Shown one piece after another: positions 21,175-32,032 of a DNA stretch of 64,000 nucleotides. The stretch's first letter is position 1. Each line of letters starts with the position of its first letter. Both the position numbers and the translations under genes were made by a program. Location: NCBI RefSeq assembly GCF_018294505.1, contig NC_057800.1, forward strand, positions 479,818,530 to 479,882,529, read 5' to 3'. The notes beneath the pieces were generated by a model, which worked only from the letters and a program-made list of their open reading frames with translations, did no database searches and was not told the origin of the DNA. Source of the DNA: Triticum aestivum. Lineage: Eukaryota > Streptophyta > Magnoliopsida > Poales > Poaceae.

Positions 21175-24129
21175 CTAAATGATGCCACGTGGACCGGGCA
21201 TCTTGAGTGTGAGGGAGGCGTAGTGTGGTATTGCATTAAAGCGAGCGAAAGCTTCGCGTCCGAGCAGTGCTTGATAGCCACTTTGGAACGGAGCGATGTG
21301 GAAGGTTAAATGCTCGCGACGGAAGTTATCGGGGGAGCCGAATATAACTTGTAGTAGGAGGGAGCCCGTACAACGAGCCCCTGGGCCTGGCGTTACTCCT
21401 TTAAAGGTAGTATTGCTATGGCGAATTTTTGTTGGGTCTAACCCCATCCCGCGGATTGTATCCTGATATATTAGGTTTAGACTGCTGCCACCGTCCATCA
21501 AGACTCGTGTGAAGTGATATCCGCCAATTACTGGGTCTAATACCAGGGCAGCCCATCCTGCGTGTCGGATACTTGCTGAGTAATCGCGATGGTCGAAAGT
21601 GATCGGTTGAGACGACCAGTGGCAGGACTTCGCGGTGACAGGCACTTGGGTATATTTTCCTGGGAGTGCCGCGTTGTTTTTTCCCTTGATCACGTGTAAC
21701 ACGTTTACTGTTTTGACTTCTGGTGGAAATTTCTTTTGTTCCCCAGTGTCTTGCTTGGGAGGCTCGTCCTCGTCTTCACTTGGTGTATCCTCCCCCTTGT
21801 GTACGGCGTTGAGCTTGCCGGACTGCTTGAAGACCCAACATTCTCTGTGGGTATGATTAGCCGGTTTACCAGGGGTACTATGGATCTGACATACTTGGTC
21901 CAGAATTTTGTTGAGGCTGGACAGTTCATCCCTGGTGCCTTTAGAGGGCGGCTTTTGCTGACCTGGCCGAGAGTTTTTGAATCCGGCGTTTACTGTCGTG
22001 CCCTTCGTGCTGTCTTCTTTATTCCGGCGTTTGTTATTGTTGCGCCGTGATTTCCTGTTTCCATCTCTAACTTCAGATGTACTGGGGTCGCTGGTGCTGC
22101 ATCTGGCTAGCCAGCTGTCCTCACCCGCGCAAAAGCGGGTCATGAGGCTTGTTAATGCGGCCATCATTCTCGGCTTATTTTGGCCGAGGTGTTTGGTGAG
22201 CCATTCGTCACAGACGCTATGCTTAAAAGCTGCCAATGCTTCAGCGTCCGGACAATCGACAATTTGGTTCTTTTTAGTAAGAAACCTGTTCCAAAGCTTT
22301 CGGGCTGACTCTCCGGGCTGTTGAGTTATATGACTCAAATCGTCCGCATCCGGAGGTCGGACATAAGTCCCTTGAAAATTTGCCCGAAAGGCGTCTTCGA
22401 GCTCTTCCCAACTTCCAATGGAGCTTTCGGGGAGGCCTTTAAGCCAGTGACGAGCTGGCCCTTTGAGCTTGAGGGGTAAGTACTTGATGGCGTGGAGATC
22501 ATCTCCTCGAGCCATATGGATATGAAGGATGTAGTCCTCAATCCAGACCCCAGGGTCTGTTGTTCCGTCGTATGTCTCTATGTTTACGGGTTTGAATCCC
22601 TCTGGAAATTCATGGTCCAGCACCTCATCGGTGAAACATAGGGGGTGTGCGGCACCCCTGTAGCTGGGTGTACCGCGTTGTTCGGATGTTTGTTGTGTTG
22701 CATTGTATGCTGGGGCGCGCTTGCGTGGTCCATAGATGGATCTTGCTGCGCCGTCCTTTGGGTGCGAGCCCTCGCATGGGTCGCGTGTTGTATTGTGAGT
22801 GGCGTTGTATGCCGCTCTGTGTTGGTAGAGGGGTCGTTTATCCGGCCAGGTGGCTGCTTTGATATTTGGTTGTGGGGGGTCTGAGGCCTCCTCATCGAAT
22901 TCAGGTAGCAGCTTCCGCTTTGGGTAGCTCTTGGAGGGGCGATTGTCGCCGTACCTCGCTGCTGTGTTGAGTATTTTACTCCATTTGATTTGGAGTGTGT
23001 CTTGCGCAGCCTTGAGCCTTTGCTTCTGTTCTTTAAGACTCCTCGCGGTGGCAACAAGCCTTTTACGGGCATTCTGCTGCTCCGGGTGCCTGTCCGGTGT
23101 TATATCGCCCGGACCATTATCCTTGATAGGATTTGTTTGTTCGGTTTGATTATCCGGATTGCCGCTGTCCGGCAGCGGTTCGCGTTGCTCCAGTGCTGGG
23201 TCTGTGTGATCGTTATTTTTGTCGAGGCGGGATTTGGGGCGGCGCTTGCGTCGCCGCTTTGACTGCTTCTCGAGGGAACAAGCCTTTGGTGCGTCCTTCC
23301 GCTCCTCGTCGTCATCTTTTGGTGCGTCCACCATGTATACGTCATATGACAAGGTGGCTTTCCAGGGCCTGGTAGGCGCTAGTTCTTCATCGTCTCCTTC
23401 ATCGGCGTCCATACCGTCGATGTCTTCAGAGTCAAAGTCGAGCATGTCAGTTAAATCGTCGACAGTGGCTACAAAGTGGGTGGTGGGTGGGCTTTGAATT
23501 TCTTCATCGTCCGTATCCCAACCTTGCTGACCGTAGTCCGGCCAGGGCTCTCCTGATAAAGAGAGAGACTTTAGTGTCTTCAGAATATCGCCAAAAGGCG
23601 AGTGCTGAAAGATGTCCGCGGCAGTAAACTCCATGATCGGCGCCCAATCGGATTCGATCGGCAGGGGCGCGGAGGGTTCGGAGTCCGGAGAGGAGTCCGG
23701 CTCCTTGGAGTCACGAGTCTCGCGGAGTGCGGGGCTGGTGTTCGGCTCGATCGCCGTTGGGATCGCAGCCCCCGAGGCGGCGTCCAACCACCCATCCTCG
23801 ATCGGCGCAGTTGGCTCCGAATTAAGGGTCGAAGCCGATGCGGGTGCGGCCTCCAGGGCACTGTTCGGCGGCAGAGCTAGATCATGCTCGTCGTGACAGT
23901 GCGGCGCGCTCGGCAGTGGCTCGAATCCGTCGAAGATCAAGTCCCCGCGGATGTCAGCCGTGTAGTTTAAACTTCCAAATCTGACCTGACGGCCAGGGGC
24001 ATAGCTTTCGATCTGCTCCAGATGGCCAAGTGAATTGGCCCGCAGTGCGAAGCCGCCGAAGACGAAGATCTGTCCGGGGAGGAAGGTCTCACCCTGGACT
24101 GCATCGCTATTGATGATCGTAGGAGCCAT
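21175..24129 (-). CDS. gag: Gypsy gag-protease polyprotein (984 aa), intact frame
   Basis: I chose ATG at 24129 (MAPTIINSDAVQGETFLPG). An open stretch extends seven codons upstream but has no ATG. The N-terminal 500 residues are acidic and Pro/Ser-rich with a basic block (KRRRKRRPKSR, near 23240) and are not a known enzyme. The capsid domain lies at about residues 510-610 (FKPVNIETYDGTTDPGVW, YLPLKLKGPARHWLKGLP, WNRFLTKKNQIVDCP). A basic Arg/Lys/Asn stretch follows. I see no clear CCHC knuckle. The aspartic protease lies near residue 875 (VLMDGGSSLNLIYQDT, where DGG replaces the commoner DSG/DTG), followed by FQSGYQALLGREAFARFNA. It would make virus-like particles and process them. The frame is unbroken for 985 codons, against heavy decay elsewhere in the window. 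Confidence 0.88.
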   Translation of the reverse strand: MAPTIINSDAVQGETFLPGQIFVFGGFALRANSLGHLEQIESYAPGRQVRFGSLNYTADIRGDLIFDGFEPLPSAPHCHDEHDLALPPNSALEAAPASASTLNSEPTAPIEDGWLDAASGAAIPTAIEPNTSPALRETRDSKEPDSSPDSEPSAPLPIESDWAPIMEFTAADIFQHSPFGDILKTLKSLSLSGEPWPDYGQQGWDTDDEEIQSPPTTHFVATVDDLTDMLDFDSEDIDGMDADEGDDEELAPTRPWKATLSYDVYMVDAPKDDDEERKDAPKACSLEKQSKRRRKRRPKSRLDKNNDHTDPALEQREPLPDSGNPDNQTEQTNPIKDNGPGDITPDRHPEQQNARKRLVATARSLKEQKQRLKAAQDTLQIKWSKILNTAARYGDNRPSKSYPKRKLLPEFDEEASDPPQPNIKAATWPDKRPLYQHRAAYNATHNTTRDPCEGSHPKDGAARSIYGPRKRAPAYNATQQTSEQRGTPSYRGAAHPLCFTDEVLDHEFPEGFKPVNIETYDGTTDPGVWIEDYILHIHMARGDDLHAIKYLPLKLKGPARHWLKGLPESSIGSWEELEDAFRANFQGTYVRPPDADDLSHITQQPGESARKLWNRFLTKKNQIVDCPDAEALAAFKHSVCDEWLTKHLGQNKPRMMAALTSLMTRFCAGEDSWLARCSTSDPSTSEVRDGNRKSRRNNNKRRNKEDSTKGTTVNAGFKNSRPGQQKPPSKGTRDELSSLNKILDQVCQIHSTPGKPANHTHRECWVFKQSGKLNAVHKGEDTPSEDEDEPPKQDTGEQKKFPPEVKTVNVLHVIKGKNNAALPGKYTQVPVTAKSCHWSSQPITFDHRDYSASIRHAGWAALVLDPVIGGYHFTRVLMDGGSSLNLIYQDTIRGMGLDPTKIRHSNTTFKGVTPGPGARCTGSLLLQVIFGSPDNFRREHLTFHIAPFQSGYQALLGREAFARFNAIPHYASLTLKMPGPRGII

Positions 24130-24157
24130 CAAGCCTAACGGCGACGACACAGAGGAA

Positions 24158-24176
24158 CTCTCAATGAAAGCACCAA
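24158..24176 (-). promoter_or_regulatory. Primer-binding site of the nested Gypsy
   Basis: TTGGTGCTTTCATTGAGAG follows the 5' LTR end directly on the minus strand. I could not assign the primer tRNA by eye. Confidence 0.6.
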
Positions 24177-24657
24177 TGTTGGTGTCAAACCCGGCGGATA
24201 TCGGGTAGGGGGTCCCGAACTGTGCGTCTAGGCCGGATGGTAACAGGAGGCAAGGGACACGAAGTTTTACCCAGGTTCGGGCCCTCTTGATGGAGGTAAA
24301 ACCCTACGTCCTGCTTGATTAATATTGATGATATGGGTAGTACAAGAGTAGATCTACCACGAGATCGGAGAGGCTAAACCCTAGAAGCAAGCCTATGGTA
24401 TGATTGTTGTTCTGTATGTTGTCCTACGAACTAAAACCCTCCGGTTTATATAGACACCGGAGAAGGTTAGGGTTACACAAAGTCGGTTACAATGGTAGGA
24501 GATCTGCATATCCGTATCGCCAAGCTTGCCTTCCACGCCAAGGAAAGTCCCTTCCGGACACGGGACGAAGTCTTCAATCTTGTATCTTCATAGTCCAGGA
24601 GTCCGGCTGAAGGTATAGTCCGGCCATCCGGACACCCCCTAATCCAGGACTCCCTCA
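24177..24657 (-). repeat. 5' LTR of the nested Gypsy
   Basis: At 481 bp it is the same length as the other LTR with about nine substitutions by eye. On the minus strand it begins TGAGGGAGTCCTGG and ends GACACCAACA. The TATA box CTATATAAA is at 24445-24453, giving about 270 bp of R-U5. Confidence 0.92.
24445..24453 (-). promoter_or_regulatory. TATA box of the Gypsy 5' LTR
   Basis: CTATATAAA on the minus strand is conserved in the other LTR at 16236-16244 and is correctly placed to drive gag-protease transcription. Confidence 0.7.
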
Positions 24658-24680
24658 GTTGGTATCAGAGCACGGTCTCT
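24658..24680 (+). promoter_or_regulatory. TSD GTTGG (right copy) and primer-binding site of the SIRE-like element
   Basis: GTTGG at 24658-24662 is the right TSD copy. Read on, it restores TTGGTATCAGAGC, the initiator-Met tRNA PBS typical of Copia. The nested Gypsy therefore landed inside the PBS. Confidence 0.9.
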
Positions 24681-24717
24681 CCTTATTAGGCTTCACCGAC
24701 AAGTGAACTAGTGCACG

Positions 24718-26798
24718 ATGGCACATTTTGTTTTAATGGCACAAATTACATTATGTGGAGATTACGCATGCTTTATCACTTTCGGGCCATGGGTCCAAAT
24801 GCTTTGTGAATTGTTGTTATAGGGGATTCAAATCTAAAGTATGGACAATCTCCATCACTTGAGGATGTGCATCTTGATAGTCAAGTTTTGAGTGCCATTG
24901 ACCAAGCTATATCCTTCGAAGTGTTTAAGGAAATCTCAACTTGCAAGTCGGCTCACGAGGCTTGGACCAAACTTAAAGATATATATGGTGGGTCCAATCT
25001 TGATGAAGACAATATTCTTTTCGGGGAGTTAATGGAGGAGTTCTCCACATTTTTAAATCATGAAGAACTCTCTATTGCTTCCACCTCCAATTACTTGAAC
25101 ACTTCAATATCTTCCACTTCACCAACATGTGGCATGCCACAAGGTAATGACATGGTGAGTGAAGAAATATCGTGTAATGATATGCTTGATCTCCCATGTT
25201 GCCATGATAGAAATGCTTTGGTTTCCTCTAGTTGTCCTATGACTAACCATGTAGAGGAAATCAAGATAGATGAGGCATGCTTGATTGATGAAGAACCCTC
25301 TTCTCCTAAAGAATCATCATCAACCCCCTTTGTTCACATGTGCCTAATGGCAAGAGGTAATGACAAGGTATCATCTTCTCTTAGTGATGATGATAATAGT
25401 TGTAATGAGGATGATGATGATGACTTGACTCAAAATCTCTATGAGATTGGGAAAAATCTACATAGAGCTAAAAATAACACTTATAAAATGTTCCAAGATG
25501 TTCTTGCTTGCTTTCAATAACGTAATGACTTATTTCTTAACGAGCAAGCAAAAAGTGAACAACTTGAACATGAACTTTCTAAGGCTCATCAATGTCTTAG
25601 TGATTTGAGGTCTTTAAAAGAAGAGATTGAAGTTAATCATTGTAAACTTAAAGAGGATTTTGAGCACCTTGACCTTGGCTACAAGAATGTCAAAGGAGAG
25701 CTCACCAAACTTTCTAAGTCTCATGGGGAACTTCAAGCTACTCACGTGGAGTCTCTAGTTTCTACATGCTCATCTCATATTGATAATGATGCTTGTGCTA
25801 CTAACTCTATCTTGTGTGAAGCATCGATATTAAAAGAAAATGTTGAGCTTAGGACTCAACTTGATTTGCTAACTAGCAATTATGGGAAATTGGAAGAAAG
25901 TCATGAAAAGCTCTTGGGCACTCACGAGGATCTTCTAATCTCTCATGATGGGCTAAAGTTAGTTCATGAGGCTATGGTCACCAAGGTAAAATTGTGTGAG
26001 TATCATGTGGATATTATCACACCTTCTACTCGAAATACCTTATTGCCATGTGCTAGTCCTTGCAATTCCTCTCTACATGATATTGATACATCTTGTGATG
26101 AATTTCTCACCATGCCTTGTTGCTCTAACAATGAAGCTTCTATTTCCTCTAGTTCTTTTGTTAATACTAACCTTGTAGAGGAAAATAAAGAGCTCAAGGC
26201 CCAAGTCACTAGTTTGAAGAAAGACTTGGAAAAATGTTGTGATAATATATTGAGTGTGCAAAAGGACCCTCAAGACAAAATAGGACTTGATTTCATCTCC
26301 AACAAGATGAAGTCCAAGAACAAGAAGAAGGGACAAGATCAAGTCAAGAACCCGGCCAACATTATTTGCTTCAAGTGCAAGAATGTTGGACACCATGTGA
26401 GATCTTGTCCATTGAAGAAGAAGGCTTCAAGTGTGAAGCATCAAGGGAAGTGGCCTCAAGTTCAATCTCAAGATAATGAAAGGCCTCTCCCCATGCTTAA
26501 CCAAGATAATGTTCTCCAAGTTGAGAAAGTAAAGAAGAAGAGAAAGGGGAGCACATGTTGCTATATTTACCGCGAGAAGGGACACATATCTTCATCATGT
26601 CCCAACGGTAATGTGTCTAAGCCTCCAATTATCAATGATCATTATTCACATAGGAAGGATGTTGATGGTAATATGTTTGCCAAGTATGTTGGTGCCCAAA
26701 GTGGTTTGCAAGTGGATAAGACCATTTGGGTTGCCAAGCCTATTGTTACTACCTTCTTAGGACCCAACGTGGTTGGGGACCATCGAGCTCAAACTTGA
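24718..26798 (+). pseudogene. gag: SIRE-like gag (capsid and two zinc knuckles), few lesions
   Basis: The likely start is near ATG 24718, but a stop at 24807 breaks the N-terminal part. From 24810 one frame runs to 26798, interrupted by a single TAA at 25518 (CFQ-stop-RNDLFLN). It holds a UBN2-type capsid part (AIDQAISFEVFKEISTCKSA, AHEAWTKLKDIYGG), an acidic Ser/Asp stretch (near 25380-25430), a long coiled-coil region (25600-26240), and two knuckles. The first, CFKCKNVGHHVRSC (about 26370), is a complete C-x2-C-x4-H-x4-C. The second, CCYIYREKGHISSSC (about 26560), has Tyr where the second Cys belongs. No protease or pol follows, so this is the element's only protein. Confidence 0.85.
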
Positions 26799-29700
26799 TC
26801 AATAGGTGTGTGGAGGGCATTGGAGACATGGCTTGTTCATGAAGAAAAATTATTCTCACCATTCATTATGGTTCAGACCAAGTCAAGTGAATTATCATCA
26901 TATTTGTCATTCCAATGCTCCTCCTGGCGGTAACTTGTATTTGTATTATCTACATTGAAAGTTACTAGCCCCATGCATGTTTAGGTTTTGTACCTAGCAT
27001 GTGTTTGTATATGTTGTGTCTCCTAATATGCTTGATTTGTGTTTTCTAGCATGTGTAGGTTGCAATGCATGTCATATTTTTGTGTGTGTAGTCTCAAGCC
27101 TTTATTGCTTCATTAGTTGAATCTTCCTTGGTTTTTTTGAGATATTAATGGATTATCACATTATGGGGGAGTGTTATGCTCTACGCACATCACAAACCTA
27201 AAATGTGTATGTATATGGGATACCACCTAATATTTATAGTGCAAGATTAATTATCTAGTCACTATGTGGTATGTCAAGTTCATTCGAAACTCAAATTCTC
27301 ATCCATTGATTATCTTTAGCTGGATTTTATATGCCTCTTATGTATAATACATGGATCATCACATGATGGGGGAGTGATATGCTTTGTGCATATCACAATC
27401 CTTGTTAATATGAACAATTGAGGGAAGCCACTTAGAATTTATATTTGAGATTATCTTATATCTCCGTGGCATGCAATGCCTTGTTTACGTATGGCATTCT
27501 TGTGCGGTTTTGCCCATGGTTATCTTAAAAATCATATTTGGAAAATCGTTTGATTAAAGCTATTCCAGTTGTTGCTTTGCATGATGATCTTTCTAATTGG
27601 AATGTTAATAAGTTGCTATCCAAGCATTGTGTTTATTTCTAAAACTCTCATGTTATGCTTGTGTTAGTATAGATGATCATGTACTTATTTGATTTCTACA
27701 CTGAATGATAACTCGAAATACCATTTTGTTCGAGTTCATCTAAATGATTTGAATGGAGTTACGGGAATTTGTTATCTCATTGTTTATAGCGTGCTATATC
27801 TACTTGAGTGAGATATTCCTATGAGTATGTATGCAATGCATATCTTATATGCTCGTTGGTTTTCCTTGGTTCATATGTTGAGCTTTATGTGCTATCATAT
27901 GTTGATATGTCACTTTGATTCATTCTAGACAACATGAATGACGAGTGATGTTATTGGAAGTATTAACGGTTATGTGTTCATTTGTCGAATTTGTATCTCC
28001 CTGGATTTTGGTAGGCTTGTGCATGCATATTTACTATGTGTAAATTTGCATGCCTTGTTTACTTTATTTGATCCAATATATATGGTAATTCCATAAAATT
28101 CTTAAAAGCTAATATGTGCATGAAATTCAAATTCATATCGATATGCACATACTTAAGTGGTTTTACCCCATGTTTTGTAGTTATGCTAACTACTTCAGAC
28201 CCTATAAGTTTGGGGGCCATATTGTACTTAAAATGTTTTAGGTACATTTGAGAAGCATTGGGTGCTTGGCTTATTCATGAAGGTGGTGGCACTACGAGGA
28301 AATTAGAGCCAGGCTTGGACATTTTATTGATCTACGACTTCATACCAATGCTATCTCGGTAACAAGTATTTACTTCATGCATATATATAGAAATGGGGGT
28401 CAACCTTGTGTAGGTTGCATCATGACATGAATTTCTTGACTCGTTCCTATGATACTTGTTTCCTTTCTCAAAGCATCCCAACAATGATCTCTTGTTGCTA
28501 GTTGTGATGCCTTTGATGGTTGTGTGTTTGGAGTTCATTAATATACAATAAGATTATATTAAGCCAAGTGCTATGCCTTCAAGCAAAGATCTCATTGGTA
28601 TATTTTATGACTCCCATTTGGATATCTTGTTCTTTCCTTTAGTAACTATTTCATGTGTACATCCTTCTTTGTGGAAATCATCTACCTAGAATCTTATACA
28701 CATGAGAGAAGTTACATCTCTAGTTGATAACCCTATTCTTTCATGTCCACCATTTCATTCTCTTTTTATATCTTTGGTGGCTCCATGGAAGCATATGTTG
28801 TATGAGTGCGTGTCTTGCCTCTTTGCATCTTAGTGCACTCATGTTTGGTGAAGACTATTGTCCTCGTGCTTGTCTTGACAAGCCTATTACATCCTATCTT
28901 CATCATGGGTTGTCACAAGCTTTGATTTTTAAATTTGCATATTAGTGAGCTTGTGAACCCATTTGCTTGATGTGTGTGTGTCCTGCTTAACTTCATGTGT
29001 ATGGGAAGGACATGTCTTGCACCTTGTATCTCATTTAGTCAAGACTATGTTGATGCTTAATTCTCATCCTTATATTAGTCTTCTCAAGTGCATTGACGTG
29101 ACTCACACACATAGTTTTGGTTGTGCCTATTATTAAGTGGCCTCATTTACATGTTGCTCAACCATATGTTTGTTGCAAATGCGAGGCTTCTTTTCTTATC
29201 TATGCTTGCCTGCAATTGTTTTGTGTTCCGATTGATTTTGGGGGAATGATGATCCTAATTTGTGCACTTGTATCCAAATACAAAAAAATCTAAATAGTGC
29301 ACAAATCATGGGGAGCTTCTCTATTTTCCTTAGAACACTCCTTTTCCCAAATCATACTATTCTTTTATCCTTTTGGCTCGTTGGATCTTTTGATTGCTTG
29401 CTTCACTTTTTGCTATGCAAATAAGATCAATTTGTGCCATGTGCTTTGTGCCATATGCCTTGCTATTATGTCTAGGGTCAAGTTGTATAATAGTGGATTC
29501 ACTTGTGGATATCATGTTCTTATCAATTACAACCTTTTTGTGTATGCGAGTTTCTTTGTGGATGCATATCATGCTGACTATTGGCCACTTAGAACCTTTT
29601 ATACACAAGAAAGTTCTTATCGGTATCATCTATTCCTTGTCGGCCACTTGGTTTGTTTTATTTTGACTCTTTGGTGGTTTCGGTAAGAGGTTGAAAGTGA

Positions 29701-30314
29701 GTGCTTGTATGCATTGCATATATCCCTGTGCAGTCATGTGTTCTGGATGTATTTTAGACCCATACTTGACATGATGATCACATTGGATATTCCTATTATA
29801 TCTTGTCCAAAATATGTTCTTTGGATCTTTTGAATGTTTTCCTCCCATGTCTAATCTTAATTTCATATCATAGTATCTTGTTGCATTCTAGATCCTAAAT
29901 ATGGTGTGAGCTCCTCAAAATTTTCATCATTGAATATGTGCATTTGATTTCACTCACATTTTTGTGATATGCGCACACTAAGGAGGAACTCATACTATAT
30001 TGATCTTCTAGATTTTTTTCGTCCATTTTGGCATTTGCTGCCAATGGGGGAGAAGTTTATAGGGTTTAAGATAAGTAATTTTGCAGTGATTGTGTTCATA
30101 TATTCATGCATATCTACCCTAGTTATATGTGCTTGTTGCATGAATGAGTATATAGAGAAAGCTTCACCAAGTTATATCAACCAATATATGCATATGAAAT
30201 TCGAAGTTCATTCACACATGCATATATTGTGGGGAGCTTGCTCTATATATTGCGGTCTATTAACATCTAAAATTCATTATACAAACCCTCTTGTTGAGAT
30301 TGTCATCAATTACC
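26799..30314 (+). other. 3.5-kb non-coding tail of the SIRE-like element
   Basis: AT-rich DNA without any supported coding frame fills the space where Copia pol would be. The open stretches (for example 29297-29686) have no recognisable domains and are rich in Phe/Leu/Ile as expected of random AT-rich frames. The phrase ATGGGGGAGTG(T/A)TATGCT recurs (near 27160 and 27365), so some of it may be internally duplicated. Confidence 0.75.
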
Positions 30315-30328
30315 AAAATGGGGGAGAT
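30315..30328 (+). promoter_or_regulatory. Polypurine tract of the SIRE-like element
   Basis: AAAATGGGGGAGAT directly precedes the 3' LTR start at 30329, in the standard position for plus-strand priming. Confidence 0.8.
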
Positions 30329-31995
30329 TGAAAGTACATATAGTCCCCATGCATGGTTTTGGTAATTAAACGACAATCCTAATGGACTAATGTTTGCATT
30401 GAGATATACATTTGAAGGAAAGTTCCATTTGCAATGCATGAAGAATATTGAATGAATTGATGGATGTAATCCATCAACATAAATATATGCATTGAGACTT
30501 GATAATGAATGACAAATCCTATGAAGAAACTATGGCATCAAGTTATATAGGAAGGTTTGTTCCATGGGTGATGCAAGAAGGAGATTGAATGGATTCGGAG
30601 TGAATGCCATATACATATAGTTGTGCATCAAGATTAATCATGGAGCAAAGATAAATGTTGACCAAGATGAAGATCAAAGATTTTCAACACACAAGCGCCA
30701 ATCATGTGCCACATGGGGTCTTGTGGTACGGTTAGAATTTGTCAATTGCGCTTTGTGTACTAACCCATTCTATGTGTTTTCTATGTCTGTGTGGACTAGG
30801 TGATTCTAGTGGACTTACATAAAGAGAAATATTTCAAATGCCCATGAGAGGATGACATCAAGTGATGATGATCATGCTTTACAAGGGCAAGTTCAAGATA
30901 AGCAGTCTGGATAATTACATGCTTGAAGCTTGCAGATGATCATGTGATGGACACGTGAAGATGAATGCAAAGCAAAGCTTCCCACATTGTGTATGGGGGA
31001 GCTACTTGAAGACTTCACCAATGTCTTGCCTTCAGCTTGAGCCAAGAAGAAACATCAACATCAAGCTCAAGTGAAAGGCTCGAGTCAAAGGTATTAGTTC
31101 CTTTGACGTTAGTGTTGTGGAATGATGACCACCGAAGAAACACATACACTCAAGAATGGATTTTCGATAGCTATGTAGTATAGCTCTTTTTATGATTCTT
31201 GAGTTATAGGGATCCCACACTATTAAGAGTGGATCAAATGGGTTCATGATGGATTTGCTCAAGTCAACATCTTCTCTACACAATTCCACTCCTATCCTAT
31301 ATACCAAAGAAAATCAAAGCCAAATAGGTTTCCCAAATATAGGATAAGACCTTTGCATATTTGGCATCCTCCATTTTGGTTGATCTTGGATGGTTCTCTA
31401 TGTGAGGACCGGGTTTTTTTTCATAGCTTCAAAACGAGCCCAAGATCATTGAAATCGGAGTTCGTATGAAAAAGTTATGCATGTTTTACTGTCGATATGC
31501 GGGCTGTTTTCTGCGGGGACGGAACTTCCGGGCAGCCCAGAAGTTCCGGGGGCCGGAAGTTCCGGGTTAACCAGAGAGTTTGCATATCTGGTCCAAAGGT
31601 AGCCTAGAAGTTCCGGGCCTCCCGGAAGTTCCGGGGGCCAAAAGTTCCGGGCAGATTCTGGGCCAAGTTCCGGGCTAACCAGAAAGTTTGCATATATGTG
31701 TCCAATAGCTGGCCCAGAAGTTCCGGGCCTGCCCAGAAGTTCCGGGCTGCGTTTTTCTGTGCGTAATGGGAAGATTTGGTGGGGCACTATATAAGGCACC
31801 CTTCTTCCCCATTGAGTTAGAACTTTTTGGATCTGAGATTTCCCCATTCTTTTGAGCTCTATCCTCCTCCCCCAAGCCTCAAAACTCCAATCCATTTGGG
31901 GGAAAACTATCCCATGGATCTTGGGTTCATTTGTTGACCTCCTCCATTGTTCCTCTCCTCTCCCATCCCTCCATATCATTAGTTGCTTTTGGTGG

Positions 31996-32032
<37 letters not shown>

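Larger units (their letters stand above)
15968..24657 (-). mobile_element. Tat-lineage-like Gypsy retrotransposon, gag-protease only, with antisense gene
   Basis: The element is complete from end to end (8,690 bp). LTRs are 15968-16448 and 24177-24657 (481 bp each; I count about nine differences by eye), with TSD GTTGG. In minus-strand order it has a 5' LTR, a PBS-like sequence (TTGGTGCTTTCATTGAGAG, 24158-24176), gag-protease (24129-21175), a 1.2-kb spacer, an antisense spliced gene (16986-19947), a PPT-like sequence and a 3' LTR. RT, RNase H and integrase are absent. An extra ORF antisense to gag between pol and the 3' LTR is a known trait of Tat-lineage elements such as Grande. Confidence 0.9.

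Noticed and set aside
22584..23896. Several 70-160 codon frames within the gag-protease region on both strands
   Set aside because: They are shadows of the 985-codon gag-protease frame in GC-rich DNA.
24663..24680. Possible tRNA-iMet gene fragment (TGGTATCAGAGC)
   Set aside because: It is only the primer-binding site. No cloverleaf can be drawn around it, and the position after an LTR explains it.
29297..29686. 129-codon open frame in the SIRE-like tail
   Set aside because: AT-rich, hydrophobic by composition, no domain, no start context. An equally long frame overlaps on the minus strand.
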